A stretch of DNA of 64,000 nucleotides. Origin: Harmonia axyridis (Eukaryota; Arthropoda; Insecta; Coleoptera; Coccinellidae). The stretch covers positions 29,240,501 to 29,304,500 of the forward strand of contig NC_059501.1 of assembly GCF_914767665.1 (NCBI RefSeq). The letters run 5' to 3'. Under the pieces are notes generated by a model that did not search any database, was not told where the DNA came from, and saw only the letters and a program-made list of their open reading frames with translations. A program made the position numbers and the translations under genes. Below, one piece after another: positions 10,990 through 22,690 of this stretch; the stretch's first letter is position 1; every line of letters begins with the position of its first letter.

Positions 10990-12200
10990 GCAGTGCGATT
11001 TACTTCACAGAAGAAGTTTAACAAAACCATTAAGTATACTGTATAGTACTTTCATGATTGTATTTATAGTTCAAAAAAAAAAAATACTCTAGATCCAAAT
11101 CTATCAGACTGGCGCTATAATTCCACATCGATGGGCTGAAAAAGGTCCAAACAAGTTGTAAAACACTACCAGTTAAAACCATCAATCTTCGTGACATCGA
11201 AATAATCGAAAAACCACTTACTTCACACTCGACTATTAGCTAATATCCGTATGCAAATGAACACCTCGATAAAAGTTCCCTAACAAATTAAAGTACCTGC
11301 ACAAGAGCGGATTCAATCACGGCAAAACACCCAGTTCCAAAGAAAACAACAGCCGGGGTCCAGCGTTGTAGTGAACATCTCGTTCCTTACCTGTAACAGA
11401 AATTAAATTTTAAATTGCAAATCTGCATAACATTAAGACAACGAAAGGAGAGAAAGATTGATGCAGTTTTACCTATTAAGATTTGCCGAGGAAAATATAA
11501 TTGTCTTACAGTTTAATCAGCGAGATGGCATGACTGATGGATGGAGGCGAGATCGTGGAAAAATTTGAAAACAAGACAATTGACCTTTGACTGATACGCG
11601 TTAACCTTCTTTCAACGCTCACCTGATACCATCTACATTCAATCATCGGGGATATTGGATACGCCAATAGCGTAATTATATTTACAGCTTGAAGAGGACC
11701 CACCGTGTATTCTGAAATTACAGGTTTGAAAACATTGATACCTGTATGATTATAACCTTCGAGGATGATCGCCATTAATGAATATTATTTGTCAATAAAA
11801 GTTGAGGATTACTCGCGGTTGTTTGTCCTTGGTATTGGAAATAAATATGTAAGGACCTCAAGGATGATCTTGAAATACAATTGAACTTTTTATTTCGAAG
11901 TTCAATAAGCAAAAGTTGCCTTTTGGTCTCATGTTTTTTATGAAAATATTTGGGATACATGAAATTGTATTCTAACACTTAAGTTTCGAAGAAGAAATTT
12001 TCTACCTTAGCGCCTTAGCCTCACATGTTGTAAACTTATTGCCACAAAATTGAGATGATTTTTTTATCTGAATTAGTACTGAGAAGATTGGGTAGATAGA
12101 GTGAAGTGTTTTCCTTTGAGAATACTCATTTTGATATTGAAAAAAACGAGTATATATTAAGAGCAATCAATGGATATTTTATTGATTTTAAAAAGGAAGG
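10990..12200. other. Non-coding, no feature recognised
   Basis: A minus ORF (11506-11775, 89 codons) covers slightly GC-richer sequence but resembles nothing I recognise. No other support for a gene. Confidence 0.4.
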
Positions 12201-12204
12201 TATG

Positions 12205-12675
12205 TTATTAACGATGGATAACGATATCAGCCAAATGGCCGCCACGGCTACGATTGCAGCACCATATCTTTTTCATAACATTTTCCATTGTTATCACCTC
12301 TTTGAGAAATAGCACGACCAGACAACTTCTCTTGGTGAATTGCAATTGTTTCATTGCTTGTGTGGCACGTAGCGCCGTCTTGTTGAAAATAAACGTCGTT
12401 CACCATCAATTCCTTCCAGTCATAAAAGAATCATTAATCATAGCTCCGTAGCCCAATCCAATAATCGTAACAGTAGCACCAGCCTCATTTTCGAGTAAGT
12501 AAGGTTCAATCACATCACCAACTTGAAAAACGCCCTAAACAGTGACACATTGAGGATGGAGAGACTTTTCAACAATCATTCTTCGATTTTCCGAGCCCCA
12601 AATGCGACAATTCTGCTTATTAGCGTAGCCACCAGTTCTGAAATCGTTGTAGCGTTCTTCATTATTTTTTTCAAA
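12205..12675 (-). pseudogene. Tc1/mariner-IS630 superfamily transposase remnant
   Basis: The minus strand reads EERYNDFRTGGYANKQNCRI, WGSENRRMIVEKSLHPQ, CVTV, a stop in place of the usual W, GVFQVGDVIEPYLLENEAGA. This is the catalytic-core region of insect IS630/Tc1-type transposases (NKQNCRxWxxENPxxxxExPxHPxxVTVWxGF). After a shift it continues with SRGGHLADIV, the typical end (SRGGHxxxIxF). The part holding the last two catalytic acids is deleted and stops and frameshifts are present, so it is dead. Confidence 0.65.
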
Positions 12676-12679
12676 ATTT

Positions 12680-13249
12680 TAAGGAATTAAACACTCAACA
12701 GCAAAATTAACTCCAGAGAAATGCACGGCACTACCACTATAAATCAAATAACAATTCGAAAAAATATTTCTCGTAAATTTGATGGAAATTCAATTTGAAT
12801 AAAATCGCTAAAAAATGTAATTCAAAGATTTCCTATTTCAATAAAATTTTTTCGCAATATGTTATATTCCTTCATATTTATATTATCAATGCTACACAAA
12901 AAACGGTGTTTCTATCAAGTTCATGACCGCCAAATTTGTTAGCTATCCTCCAGATTATCTTGACTCGGCAATAATTTTTTTCTCGATCGCTAAAGAGTGA
13001 TTTCGAGGCCTAGATAAAAACGACTACTTCTTAATTCACGGAGAAAACATGAACATTATGCACAATACCATCTAAAGGTGACATTAAGTAAGAACAGCAA
13101 AATGAGCAGCAAAATATCTTATAATTTATAAACATTAACAGTTGCAGCAAATTTGAGCTACTGAAAATAATCCAAGTCAACTTTATCTGCAATTGCTACT
13201 TTATAAACGTTATACAATCCTTAGAAATCGGGTTGGTGATAACTCTTGA
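12680..13249. other. Non-coding, no feature recognised
   Basis: AT-rich, no usable ORF. Confidence 0.4.
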
Positions 13250-13830
13250 ATGAAAAAAACCTAGAAATTTGAAAATATCAAGGGCATAATAACATTCCAA
13301 ATTTTGTTTTCTTGTTCATTTCAAAACTGCAGATTCTATCGTAATAAAAATATTTTTTTTTTATCTAAAATAACAATTTCAAACTTCCTGCAAAATTTTA
13401 TGTTGATCGTGTAACCAGAACTAAAGAAAATTTAATAAGAATACCGGAAAAAAATTATCTTTTATTTCCGTAACTACAAAACGGAGTTTTTGTGATATGA
13501 AATAGTTTCAAGCTTCTTGTACTATTTTGAGAAGATCTCATCATTAGAATCATACAGAAAATATCAGAAAAGAAATGTACCATATTTCCCGCTCAACAAA
13601 TCCGATCGACATGAGACTTTGCTTGCATATTTAGATTAACAATTTTAAGCTAGTTACGAAATTTCGTCTTAATCGCATAATCATAACCAGAATATTAAAA
13701 AAAAAGGTCGATATTTCATTGATAACATATTGAAGTGGAAATTTTGCATGTGGATGTATAATGGTAATTTCAAGCTGAAGGCAAAATTTCTTATATAGAT
13801 ATAGCCCTTCGCCTAAGAATCCAGGTATGT
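13250..13830. repeat. Degenerate dispersed repeat (AAAATTTCG...GATCGCATAA type)
   Basis: Several imperfect units of about 130-200 bp share the order: TTTCAAGCTTC-like word, GCAAAATTT, GATCG(C/T)(A/G)TAA, CAGAA or CATAACC, AGAAAAT and a run of A-rich words. Similar units occur near 27640-27880 and 31560-31990. They look like an old, internally repeated element family. Confidence 0.45.
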
Positions 13831-14155
13831 AGCCATACAAAATCACAGCCTGAATAATCTAGAGCAAAAATGACAAGAATAAGACCCCCCTCGAAATCGT
13901 CCCGAAGCCCCAGCAAAAGTTCCAAACCTTCGTTTTTCCTCGTGGTTTTCGAGTATACGGGGTGTTGCGGATTATTTTGACATTCAAGTCTCATTCCTCT
14001 GTTGGCAATTTTAATGTACCACGAAGAAAAATCTACTGAGGGTCACAATCTCATATTTGAGGTTTGATGTTTTCTTTAATGATAGAAATTTTGATACTCT
14101 TTCTTTCAACCATTTTTGTCATAATGAATAGTATATTCTAAAACAAGCAGAATGA
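13831..14155. other. Non-coding, no feature recognised
   Basis: No support for a gene or repeat. Confidence 0.4.
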
Positions 14156-14159
14156 GCTC

Positions 14160-14706
14160 CTATTCCAATACGAATGCGAAATTCGAAAACGAGCGACGAA
14201 GGAGCGAGTTTTCGAACGCATGAGTGTTGGAATTGCCTTCTGCAACAAGTATTAGACGATATTTTCTCTATTTCAGTCAAGTTTTGTGAAATATTGTCGA
14301 AATTTAATGAAAAATTCAGATTGTATATCCTAGTGACAGTTGTATTGTATCTTGGCAGTTGATATGACTGTTACGAAAATTGACAGATCACGGAATTTGA
14401 ATATGAATCGTACATTTCGAATTCTGAAATTACAGTTACTCATTAAATTCGTGAATTATGTCTGACGAAATCAATTTAACACCACCAGAATTAAAAAAAA
14501 ACTGCGAATTATGTTGCAAATCATTTCCTATATCCTAATTATATTATATTGACAATTATTGACGTTTGTTGAAATTTGATCGGTTTGGAAGTCAGTATAA
14601 ACAACCACAAAACGAAAAATAAATTTAACTGAAAACGATGTTGTAATGAGTTCATTACAGCACTGTTTTTAGAACTGTAATGAACTCATTACGATACTGA
14701 AATAGA
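14160..14706 (+). repeat. Interspersed repeat with palindromic end (copy 1)
   Basis: About 420 bp matches, in reverse complement, 54205-54640. Shared words include GTATTGTATCTTGGCAGTTG, GTGAATTATGT, ACAACCACAAAACGAAAAAT and ATGAGTTCATTACAGCACTG. One end is a near-perfect hairpin (TAATGAGTTCATTACAG... against ...CTGTAATGAACTCATTA, 14644-14691). Non-coding, so it is probably a MITE or SINE-like repeat. Confidence 0.6.
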
Positions 14707-14709
14707 GAA

Positions 14710-16555
14710 ATGTTATTTGCATCAAATATTTTCATGATAGGCTGGGCCCAAACGGTAGGTCCTAGGAAAAAAGTCATATGCATTACTCCTCCTAGAATCA
14801 AACGCGTATACCGGGTGGATCGTCTAAAATCACCTAACGAAAAAAAAAAATTTTTTTTGACGGTTACCCATTGAGGGATCTATGGTCATAGTGGCGGTGT
14901 CCAAGGGGCGGAACCTCTTCGGCGAGCAAAACGAGTTTTATGTTATTATATAGTTGTAGATTTAGTTTCGATTTGTAAAAAAAAAATTATCACTCGAATG
15001 TTCAGACAGAATTTCAGGAGGAAATTCAGAATTTCCAGTATTGTGACTTCAAAGAGTGCAATTGGCGCATGAATGATGAACGCTCAAAAGCTCCTGAATT
15101 TTCTGATTTTTTTTCAATAATCGATTCTTAGAATGTACAATATCTGAAACGTTATAACGGTTATTGGACAGATAATTAATGGAAATAATAGCTCGAAATT
15201 AAAATTGATTCTTGATTATCTTGAAATTTTTTAATCTATACATCGTGATTTATAGACGCAACAATACTGTTTTGATCAAAGATGGATAGCTTTAATCGTG
15301 ACGAAAATTCTTCATTTCTAAAAAAAAGGATACGATATCTCGAATCAACGTAAGCGGCATAATTTTCTGTAATTACATTTCGAGCGTCAGATTTTTCACA
15401 AATTACGTTCTGGGAACATCATTTCTACCTGGATGCGAGCATACACGCTGAAACAAAAACAATTTGGGTTCTAATTGTGAGATAAGCGGCTCGCTATCAA
15501 TCATGACAGTATAAACATTATACGAGATATAAATTATAAAATCTTAATTTGATGATCAATCTATCACATTTTGTCATGAAAATTATCCCGAAATTCATAA
15601 AACCCTCCTCTCCACTCATCTGGATCTTGGGGATAATAAATGTGTCAGGGGCGGTACCGATTCAAATTGAAAGAAAAAATGGTTCGATCTTATAACGCAA
15701 AAACGAAGTTTTGGATGTTGGTCTCGACATGTGGTCGATGTGAGGCATAATTGCTTGATCGGAGGATTCGGAGAGTATATGAAACATATGTTTTTATTAG
15801 AATCTTTATTCAGGTGGTATTTCTAGTTTCGGAAACACTTCCTCAGGGGAACAAGGATTACAGAGTAAATGGAGATTAGGTATTTTCAATAGAGGCTGCT
15901 CGTGACAAGTTTGAGAGACAGTGCTGCAGAGCGGAAGTTTTTACTCATATCTTTTGAAATATAAAATTGAAAACATTTTTTTTCTTTTCTATCCCGATTT
16001 TTCTAGGCCTCTGTGAGATCTCTCAGAACCATAGAGCTTATAGGAATTTAAAAAACCAGTATTATTCTGTGTGGGCTTTGTAGTGACAAAGCCCACATTG
16101 CCACTGCAGGTAGAGCACTGTTAATTTTTTAACCAATAGCGAATAGTTAGACGTGCCTAGTAAGCAGAAAATTCGAGATTACGATAACTAAATTTGGCAT
16201 TTCATGAATTAATAATAATTAAAATTTCTATTGGTTTATGGATTTCTCAATAATCTCAACGAACAATTAATTACAATTCATGAAATGTCAAAGTTTAGTT
16301 ATTGAAACATCAAATTTAGTTCTAAGATCAATCACTTAAAGAAATTATCTCAAATTTCCTTTCAGCACTACCAGTCCTTCATATCCTCCGAATTAAAAAT
16401 TGTTAGTTCTTCTGATCTTAGTTCTCATCAACTTGGGTGGAGGAAGATTGGCTCAGTAGAGAGCTAGGACTTTTATCCCTTAAGGAAAGTAATTTGTAAA
16501 TTTGCAAAATTCATTCTTTATTCTTGTAGATACATATAAATTTCGAAATCACATA
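14710..16555. other. Non-coding, no gene recognised
   Basis: AT-rich. Small runs such as poly-A/poly-T near 14840-14860. A short palindromic stretch near 16075-16110 (TGTGGGCTTTG ... CAAAGCCCACA). No ORF of interest. Confidence 0.4.
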
Positions 16556-18217
16556 TACAGGGTGTTTCCAAATTAGACGTGAACCTTGAAGGAGGTGTTA
16601 GGTCACTCATTTGCTGTCGTTTGAGCCATATTTATTAATAACCGAAAATCAAGTTTACGAGATATTTGAGTTCTTGTGTGTTACAAAAAATTTCTCACCT
16701 TACTTTATTTCTCGTCAGTTTCTTCTACGTTGACCAAGCTTGACTTGAATCAGGGACGGCGCGAGCTATTTTGGCGCCTGAAGCAGAGAATTTTTTATCG
16801 CCTCTGCTGGAAAAGTATCAATAAACACCCCCCTCCCCCAACAAAAAACATCACCTGCCCCGATAAAAATTTGTCATTTTTGATTTCCCTAGCGCTTTCG
16901 CTAATCGTTTCATTCTATAGTTGTTTCCATTAGGTTTCTTTTTTTTTTGGAAATTTTTATCTACAATAAATTCCTGGATTTCTTCGACGCCGATGAACAA
17001 TGCGTAAGTAATATATCTGATTCCCACATTCACAAGACACTGCGTACAATCGATGAAAGATGACCTATCACACCACAAGTTACAAAGGGAGGTAAGGCAT
17101 GCAAAGCTTCGAAAACTAAATGGGATTAATAACATATGTTCCGCTGAAAACATTTAGCATTTATCAGTAACTAGTTTCGAATGCAGAATCGTAGGAATTT
17201 TCCAAATGTTGAATGTGTAAACAACTTCCACGTAATTCGAAATGTTTGTTTTTCGTCTTTGTGAAATACATTCCATCCCTCATTCAATTAGGGTAATAGG
17301 CAATGCTGCTTATATTGGTTGAGTTGCCATGTGTTATTTATTGAATTGGCGGCTTAGTAAAGACGGTTTGGAGATTTTTATAGCAGGGATGTTGATAAAT
17401 GCAGCGAAGCGGACCAACCTCATGTTTTTAAGAATCAAGACTATATTTTTTCAGAAATATGAGAGGGTGGCCTCAAACTGGACTAAATTATCGCCCTTCG
17501 AAAAGAGGCGCCTGAAACAGTAGCTTCACTGTTTCACCCTAAATGCCGGCCCTGACTTTTATTTTGGATTATTTTCATCAGGAAAGGATATGATAAGTAT
17601 GAAAAAAGCAAAACGATGCTGTGTTAGATTTTGAATATGAATTTGTATGATTTGAATGTTTGTAAATTAAGAAAAAAATAGTAAATTTCTAATAAATAAA
17701 TTTACGTGCAATTTTCGAATTCCACAATTTATGTGACATAATTATTATAAAAACCTGCCAAGTTCCTTCGTCATTTCCTAAAAAAGTTTTCGTTAGAATG
17801 CAGACGCTAGTTTTATTTCAGCATATTTAGATTTGAAAGGGAAAAGAAGCAAATAGAAGAAAGTAATGAATTACATTTTTTTTATTGGAATTTCAGTAAT
17901 TTTCTTATTTCTTCAGTTGTTACTTTTCACCTGAAATATACTCTGAATTTTCTCGCTGCTTCGTTCATTCTAATGGTGTTAGATCCGGACTTCTAGTTGG
18001 CTACGAAAATTATCCAGAGTTATATAATCAAATTTGGTCTACGTAGAAAAAATTGACGAAAAATGAAGTACGGTAAGAAATGTTACAAAAATCACAAGAA
18101 CTCAAATATTTCGTAAACTGTTGATTTTTGGTTATCACTATTTAAGGCTCAATCAACAGCAAATGAGTGATACTAACACGTCCTCCAAGATTCAAGTCTA
18201 ATTTGGAAACAATCAGT
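16556..18217. mobile_element. DNA transposon with long (about 125 bp) terminal inverted repeats
   Basis: Left arm 16558-16690 begins CAGGGTGTTTCCAAATTAGAC. The right arm 18088-18216 is its reverse complement with about 15% mismatch, and both ends sit in a TATA context that would fit a TA target duplication. Shared words include CTCATTTGCTGT, GAGCC and ATATTTGAGTTCTTGTG. Between the arms is AT-rich non-coding sequence plus a nested element at 16751-17554. No transposase remains, so it is non-autonomous. Confidence 0.7.
16751..17554. mobile_element. hAT-like element nested inside 16556-18217
   Basis: The left end is CAGGGACGGCGC and the right end, in reverse complement, CAGGGCCGGCAT. Subterminal GGCGCCTGAA occurs on the left and TTCAGGCGCC-type sequence on the right. 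The flanks are ACTTGAAT (16743-16750) and ACTTTTAT (17555-17562), a 6/8 match to an 8-bp duplication as hAT elements make. CAGGG...CCCTG ends are usual for hAT. The ORFs inside (16851-17153 minus, 17329-17523 plus) are not recognisable as transposase. Confidence 0.65.
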
Positions 18218-19480
18218 ATATATTTCTATCCTGTTAAATATTGTAGGTGTGTCAAATTGTGGTAAGATCAGAGATCGGAACGACGAATAAAAAATTAAAA
18301 ACAAACGACTGGGTTTGGGTACTTTGAGATGTAACAAAAACGTTACAACAAATGAACAAACAAAAAAATTGGTTTAATAGTATAGACATGAATGCCCAGC
18401 CACTGTGATGAATTAAAATTATGATGTTTAAATAATCATTATTCAGTTTGCCTAATTTTGACTAGTCATTATTCATACGGACCAAGCATGTTCACAACAC
18501 ACACATACACATACACCTCGAAGCTAACACACAATTGGTAACTCAGCTTATCCCCTGATCAGCTGATGGGCACAGAGTTCTGAAACCAAATTCCGGCTTA
18601 CCACCTGTATGTGAAATCCACCATATTTCCCAAATGGTTCGAATCAAACCCTGGGATAGTAAAATCAGGCGGAAATTTCGTTTCGGCGTTGCTGTTTGAA
18701 GAAATCGTGCCGAGGTTGGCACACTCGAAAGAAGGGGCGAGGAGGAGATTTATGGATCCGAGGGATCTTTTGATGATACCGACCCCCTCATTTGGAAGGT
18801 TGTGATTGCGTGATGACTTTCAAGACCGCCCGAGCTTGTATCTTTGATCCGAAAACGAATTTATCATCTGGGTCCTACGCGAACTTTACAACTTCTTACC
18901 CCACGTCAAACAGACAAATTAGGGATTTTTATTAAACTTCGTCTCGGGGCCCCTCTTCATGGATGACAAAGTTTCGTTATGGAAAATTAATTTACTTCAG
19001 GTCTGCGGCTGATATAAACAATTTTCTTCCGAAACTTTTTCTGGTCTTAATTGATTACCGACATTCCTCAAAAAGTTGTACTTTTTGTGAAAGAAAATTC
19101 GACATTGCTAATATTGCAGATGATGTTAATCTTGAATTATCGATTTTTGACATGATACTAACTGAACTAGATTCAACTGAATAAGATATGATTATGAGTA
19201 TGAATACTTTTATATCAGTGAAAGTATTAATTTAAAATTCAAGAAAAGAAATATGTTTCAGTTCAAACATAGGAAGGAAGGGATCAATTTCGTATAACAG
19301 AAGAGATCATTTGACAATTTGAAACAAATATAATGTTGTAAAGTTTCCGCCTACAGTTATTTGTGCCTCAAAACGAATCACATTTCCAAGAATTCCAAAC
19401 TTCGTGAATTCGAAAATCCTTACTATGCAATTTGTAATTTATTTATTTTTATTGATATTCATATATTTTCCATTTTTTGA
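18218..19480. other. Non-coding, no gene recognised
   Basis: The stretch 18540-18960 is richer in GC than its surroundings and carries a 64-codon plus ORF of no known family. The rest is AT-rich. Confidence 0.4.
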
Positions 19481-19483
19481 AGG

Positions 19484-19666
19484 TTTATTCATTCATTCAT
19501 TTAATTGTATACTTTCATTTATTTCGATTAGTTATTTATTAAATTTTTCATCTCTTTTTCCGTTTTTTATCAGTAATTCATTCATTGGTTCATTTTTTAT
19601 ACATTCATTGATCCATTCTTTAATTAATTTATTCATACATTCAATTATTCATTCATTTATTCAGGT
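19484..19666 (+). repeat. Low-complexity (ATTCATTT)-type repeat
   Basis: Impure repeats of ATTCATTCATTTATT. They create an artificial hydrophobic ORF at 19404-19793. Confidence 0.8.
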
Positions 19667-19667
19667 T

Positions 19668-20620
19668 GTGGGTCGCCTAGGGCGGCATTTCAAGCATGAT
19701 CAACAGATCAACAAAAATTACATGTGTAGAAATTCCAAAGGAGATTTAATTCCGTCAGCAACAACAGTAAGGAAAACCGACAAATTTAATTGACATTAAA
19801 AACCATACAAAGTGCCGCATTATACATTATACTCATAAATATCCAAATATAGCGTGATCCCCATAGTACTGTTTACGAATTATTGACGCTGAAAGAAACC
19901 CATACACTCATCAGGTTTGTCGGCGTTCGCTTTACATTACCGAATTTCATTGCCACTTGGAGTTCTGGATTATTTTCAATCAGAATGATGATTCCTCAGT
20001 ATGGAATGCAAAATATAAGAAAACAATTCCATTTCATTACTTCCAACTGATCCTTTTTAAGAAATATAAGAAGTTTTATTATTCCATACCACATTCCATT
20101 ATTTATAATATTCTTCATTTTTATATCAAATTATCTAGTGTTGGGTGTGGGCGCATTCGAATCAAATAATGGTTCATCCGCATCATCCGATTATTTTACT
20201 CGATAATCTTAAACAAAAAAAAACAAATTTTCGAACTTTTTCTAAAATCGAAACTGAGCTAGAAACCTGAAACTGCAGGGCTCACTCTAGAGGGGCTGCA
20301 AATAATGGATGGCGGCATTATCTACTTTTTCTGGGAAATATAGATTACTGGGAGAACGAATTAATTAATTTCTTTCGATTTAAACGAATTTCACTGATGA
20401 TTTTTTTTTATCAAATTTACTAATCTTAAACTTCTTTGCATCGTGGATATCTGTAATATCTATTCGAATTTGAAATAATGGTTCATTCGCATCATCTGTT
20501 TGTTTAATTCAATCATATCAGAGAAAAAAAAACGAAATATTCGAAATATTATAATATATGTAGTCAAAACTCACCAGAAGGATCTGAAACCTGAATTCAA
20601 TCCATATATTTTAACATTTA
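19668..20620 (+). repeat. Interspersed repeat, copy 1 of the 19.7/42.6-kb family
   Basis: Matches 42612-43610 in the same orientation: both have CGCCTAG followed by GGCATTTCAAGC, TTATACTCATAAATATCCA, GAGTTATTGACGCT-like word, ACACTCAT, CGGCGTTCGCTTT and TTGCCACTTGG. The tail unit with GCATTCGAAT, AATGGTTCATCCG and GAAACTGCAGGGC is itself repeated (20150 and again near 20460-20610). CAGGG/GGCGGC words at the edges suggest an hAT-like origin, but clean terminal repeats were not found. Confidence 0.6.
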
Positions 20621-20835
20621 TTCATTAGAATTCTGTTGAGTACGTTTATTGTTTATTGCATTCCACTTATCCTAAATCATCTACTGGATTTAAATTTGAA
20701 TCCATAAAAAATAATTACACTTAAAATAATCTTTATGAAAAAGTGTGGAATTTTTCATACTTCCACACTGAATGCACCGCGTCATTTGTGTCGACACAGA
20801 CAATTTTTTGGACTTCTCCTCGCTTAAATATTTAA
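20621..20835. other. Non-coding spacer
   Basis: No feature recognised. Confidence 0.4.
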
Positions 20836-21440
20836 CTATGGATTGATATTTTATTATCCTTGTCTTGATTCAATTGCCAAATATAGATTGGAGAAGGTAC
20901 AAAACTCAAGCTCTCGATTCATTTTCGGCTTGAGAAAATATGGTAGGAGAATAAGTGTTGGAATGAATGAACTTGCGTGTCTCAGGATCGAGAATATTTT
21001 TCGGCTTCAGACGACGATAATGGTACAGAGAATTTTGAGTTCTTCCATTCCTCCCTATTTGAGGGAAAATTTGGTTTTCAGGCGCGTTGTCCATAGGGTC
21101 ACCATTGACCATGGACAAAGACTTATGTTGCCTAGATTCGGTTCAGCCATGTTTCAGCGCTCCTCTAGTGAAGGTCCTACATAATATTTATTTGATTTCA
21201 TGTGGGGTGCACTCTGTGAGTTCATTAACAAAAAATTATAGAGAAAAGTTTTTGAAGCAATAGATGATTTTTTCAAAGTGGATCCACTATTATTATCATT
21301 GCTGCTTCATGGTTATCGGTTCTTGTTTCTCGTTTGTTTATTTTCCTTGATTTTATTATCTGAGGTTGAATGGACTAGCTTAAGCTAGACTTCGCCCCTA
21401 TATTTTATATTATTTTTGAAGGCACTATTATTATTATGTA
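20836..21440 (+). pseudogene. LINE (Jockey-superfamily) C-terminus and 3' UTR, 5'-truncated
   Basis: The frame from about 20838 to the stop at 21184 reads YYPCLDSIAKYRLEKVQNSS, SRFIFGLRKY, ELACLRIENIFRLQ and PPYLRENLVFR. This is the thumb/C-terminal part of non-LTR reverse transcriptases (LxxxRLQKxQNxCxRFIFGLxxxDxIS...LxWLxxxxRxxxxxxxxxxKI...PPYLxExLxFR). The 3' UTR ends in ATTATTATTATG near 21437, a tail like that of the plus-strand LINE ending at 50045. Everything upstream of the thumb is missing, the usual 5' truncation. Confidence 0.7.
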
Positions 21441-22690
21441 ACATTTGCAGCGCTTCGGCACACAAAATGCCAAATTTGAGACAGATTCCTTGATGGAAAT
21501 TTTTATGCTGTGTGAAAATTGCATAACATACTTTAGATGAACTAACAAAATACGAATTTGTCTAAAAAACAATCATACCAACCTAGTGTTAAAAGATATT
21601 TCAGTAATAGCCTCAAAGACCTTTTTATTTTATCAATTTTCGACCTAACTGTTTCGTCTAGCGTCTCTTGAATCAAAGACTGAAGCTCTATTATCCGACA
21701 AGAGTTCAGAAACATAAGGTACCCATTAATACCCAGTATTCATGCTTATTCGATCGAAACATGAACCTTCTATGCAAAAACTGAACCTTAAGCCTCTGGC
21801 GATTTTCGGTTAATGAAGTCCAATCCAAGGAACTTTCAACGCACCAAAAGACGATCCTCATATCCTCACGCTCAGTGAGCACCTTCACGGAGTAGATCAG
21901 AGTTTGTTTGATGTAGTTACGCCCTCTACCGAACCCCCAATTAACCAGTAGCCTTCAGTTAGGTCTAATCACGACATGATTGCTACCTGTTAACGCCCAG
22001 CTCTGCTAAATTAATACGAAATTTTATGTCTCAATTAACTATCACGGCCACCGTAAATATTCCATTACTATCAATTATTGCCACAGCAAGTAATAGGTGT
22101 TATTTCGCTATGGAAAGACACAAATTGTTACAACAAACATAAATTATTGAATGAAATATGAACTGGCTACGCCCGATCGTTCAGATGTTTCTGTTCCAGT
22201 GAATGATTTGATGTCGGTTTCAATTAACAAGTCAACACGATGATAAGTTATGCTGAGGGAGTTACCAGTGCTCAGAAAAAGAAAGACTTAAATGAAAGTA
22301 TATCAACAATTTGACATTCGATCATATGGAACTCACCTAAGTGTTTATTTCTTTGTTTCATAGAAATTTCGAACATAAGCAGACCAGACAAAATATTATT
22401 GGCATAAAAAAAATTAATCAGCCCCCAGCGATTGCCTTGTTTCATTCTGCTATGGTATTATCGACGTTGATTTATTTATTTTTTTTTTATTATTTCATTG
22501 TTTTTGCTGAGAAAAAAATGAGCTCGTGGTGAGCCATCAACTTCCTTACGTATGGCTCAGCTTACTTCTAATGGTGCACTGTCAGATTCTAACCTTCATA
22601 GAAAATTATTCATTTTTCGTTGTCAATCAGAACAATAGTCGGAGCCAACGAGTATGGACTACAAAGGATGGCCTGCTAAGCTGATCGTCA
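21441..22690. other. Non-coding; single-copy-looking sequence with homeodomain-type words
   Basis: No repeat or ORF that I can support. 21900-22120 is balanced in composition, not low-complexity, and carries several TAATTA/ATTAAT-type words. It could be regulatory or intronic sequence; this is a guess. Confidence 0.3.

Noticed and set aside
11506..11978. Minus ORFs of 89 and 67 codons
   Set aside because: No recognisable domain, no splice signals and no conservation evidence available.
18611..18805. 64-codon plus ORF in GC-richer sequence
   Set aside because: No domain, and no start or splice context to separate it from chance.
19404..19793. 129-codon plus ORF, hydrophobic
   Set aside because: It is produced by an ATTCATTT-type simple repeat joined to a dispersed repeat; the FIHSxIHS pattern has no domain.
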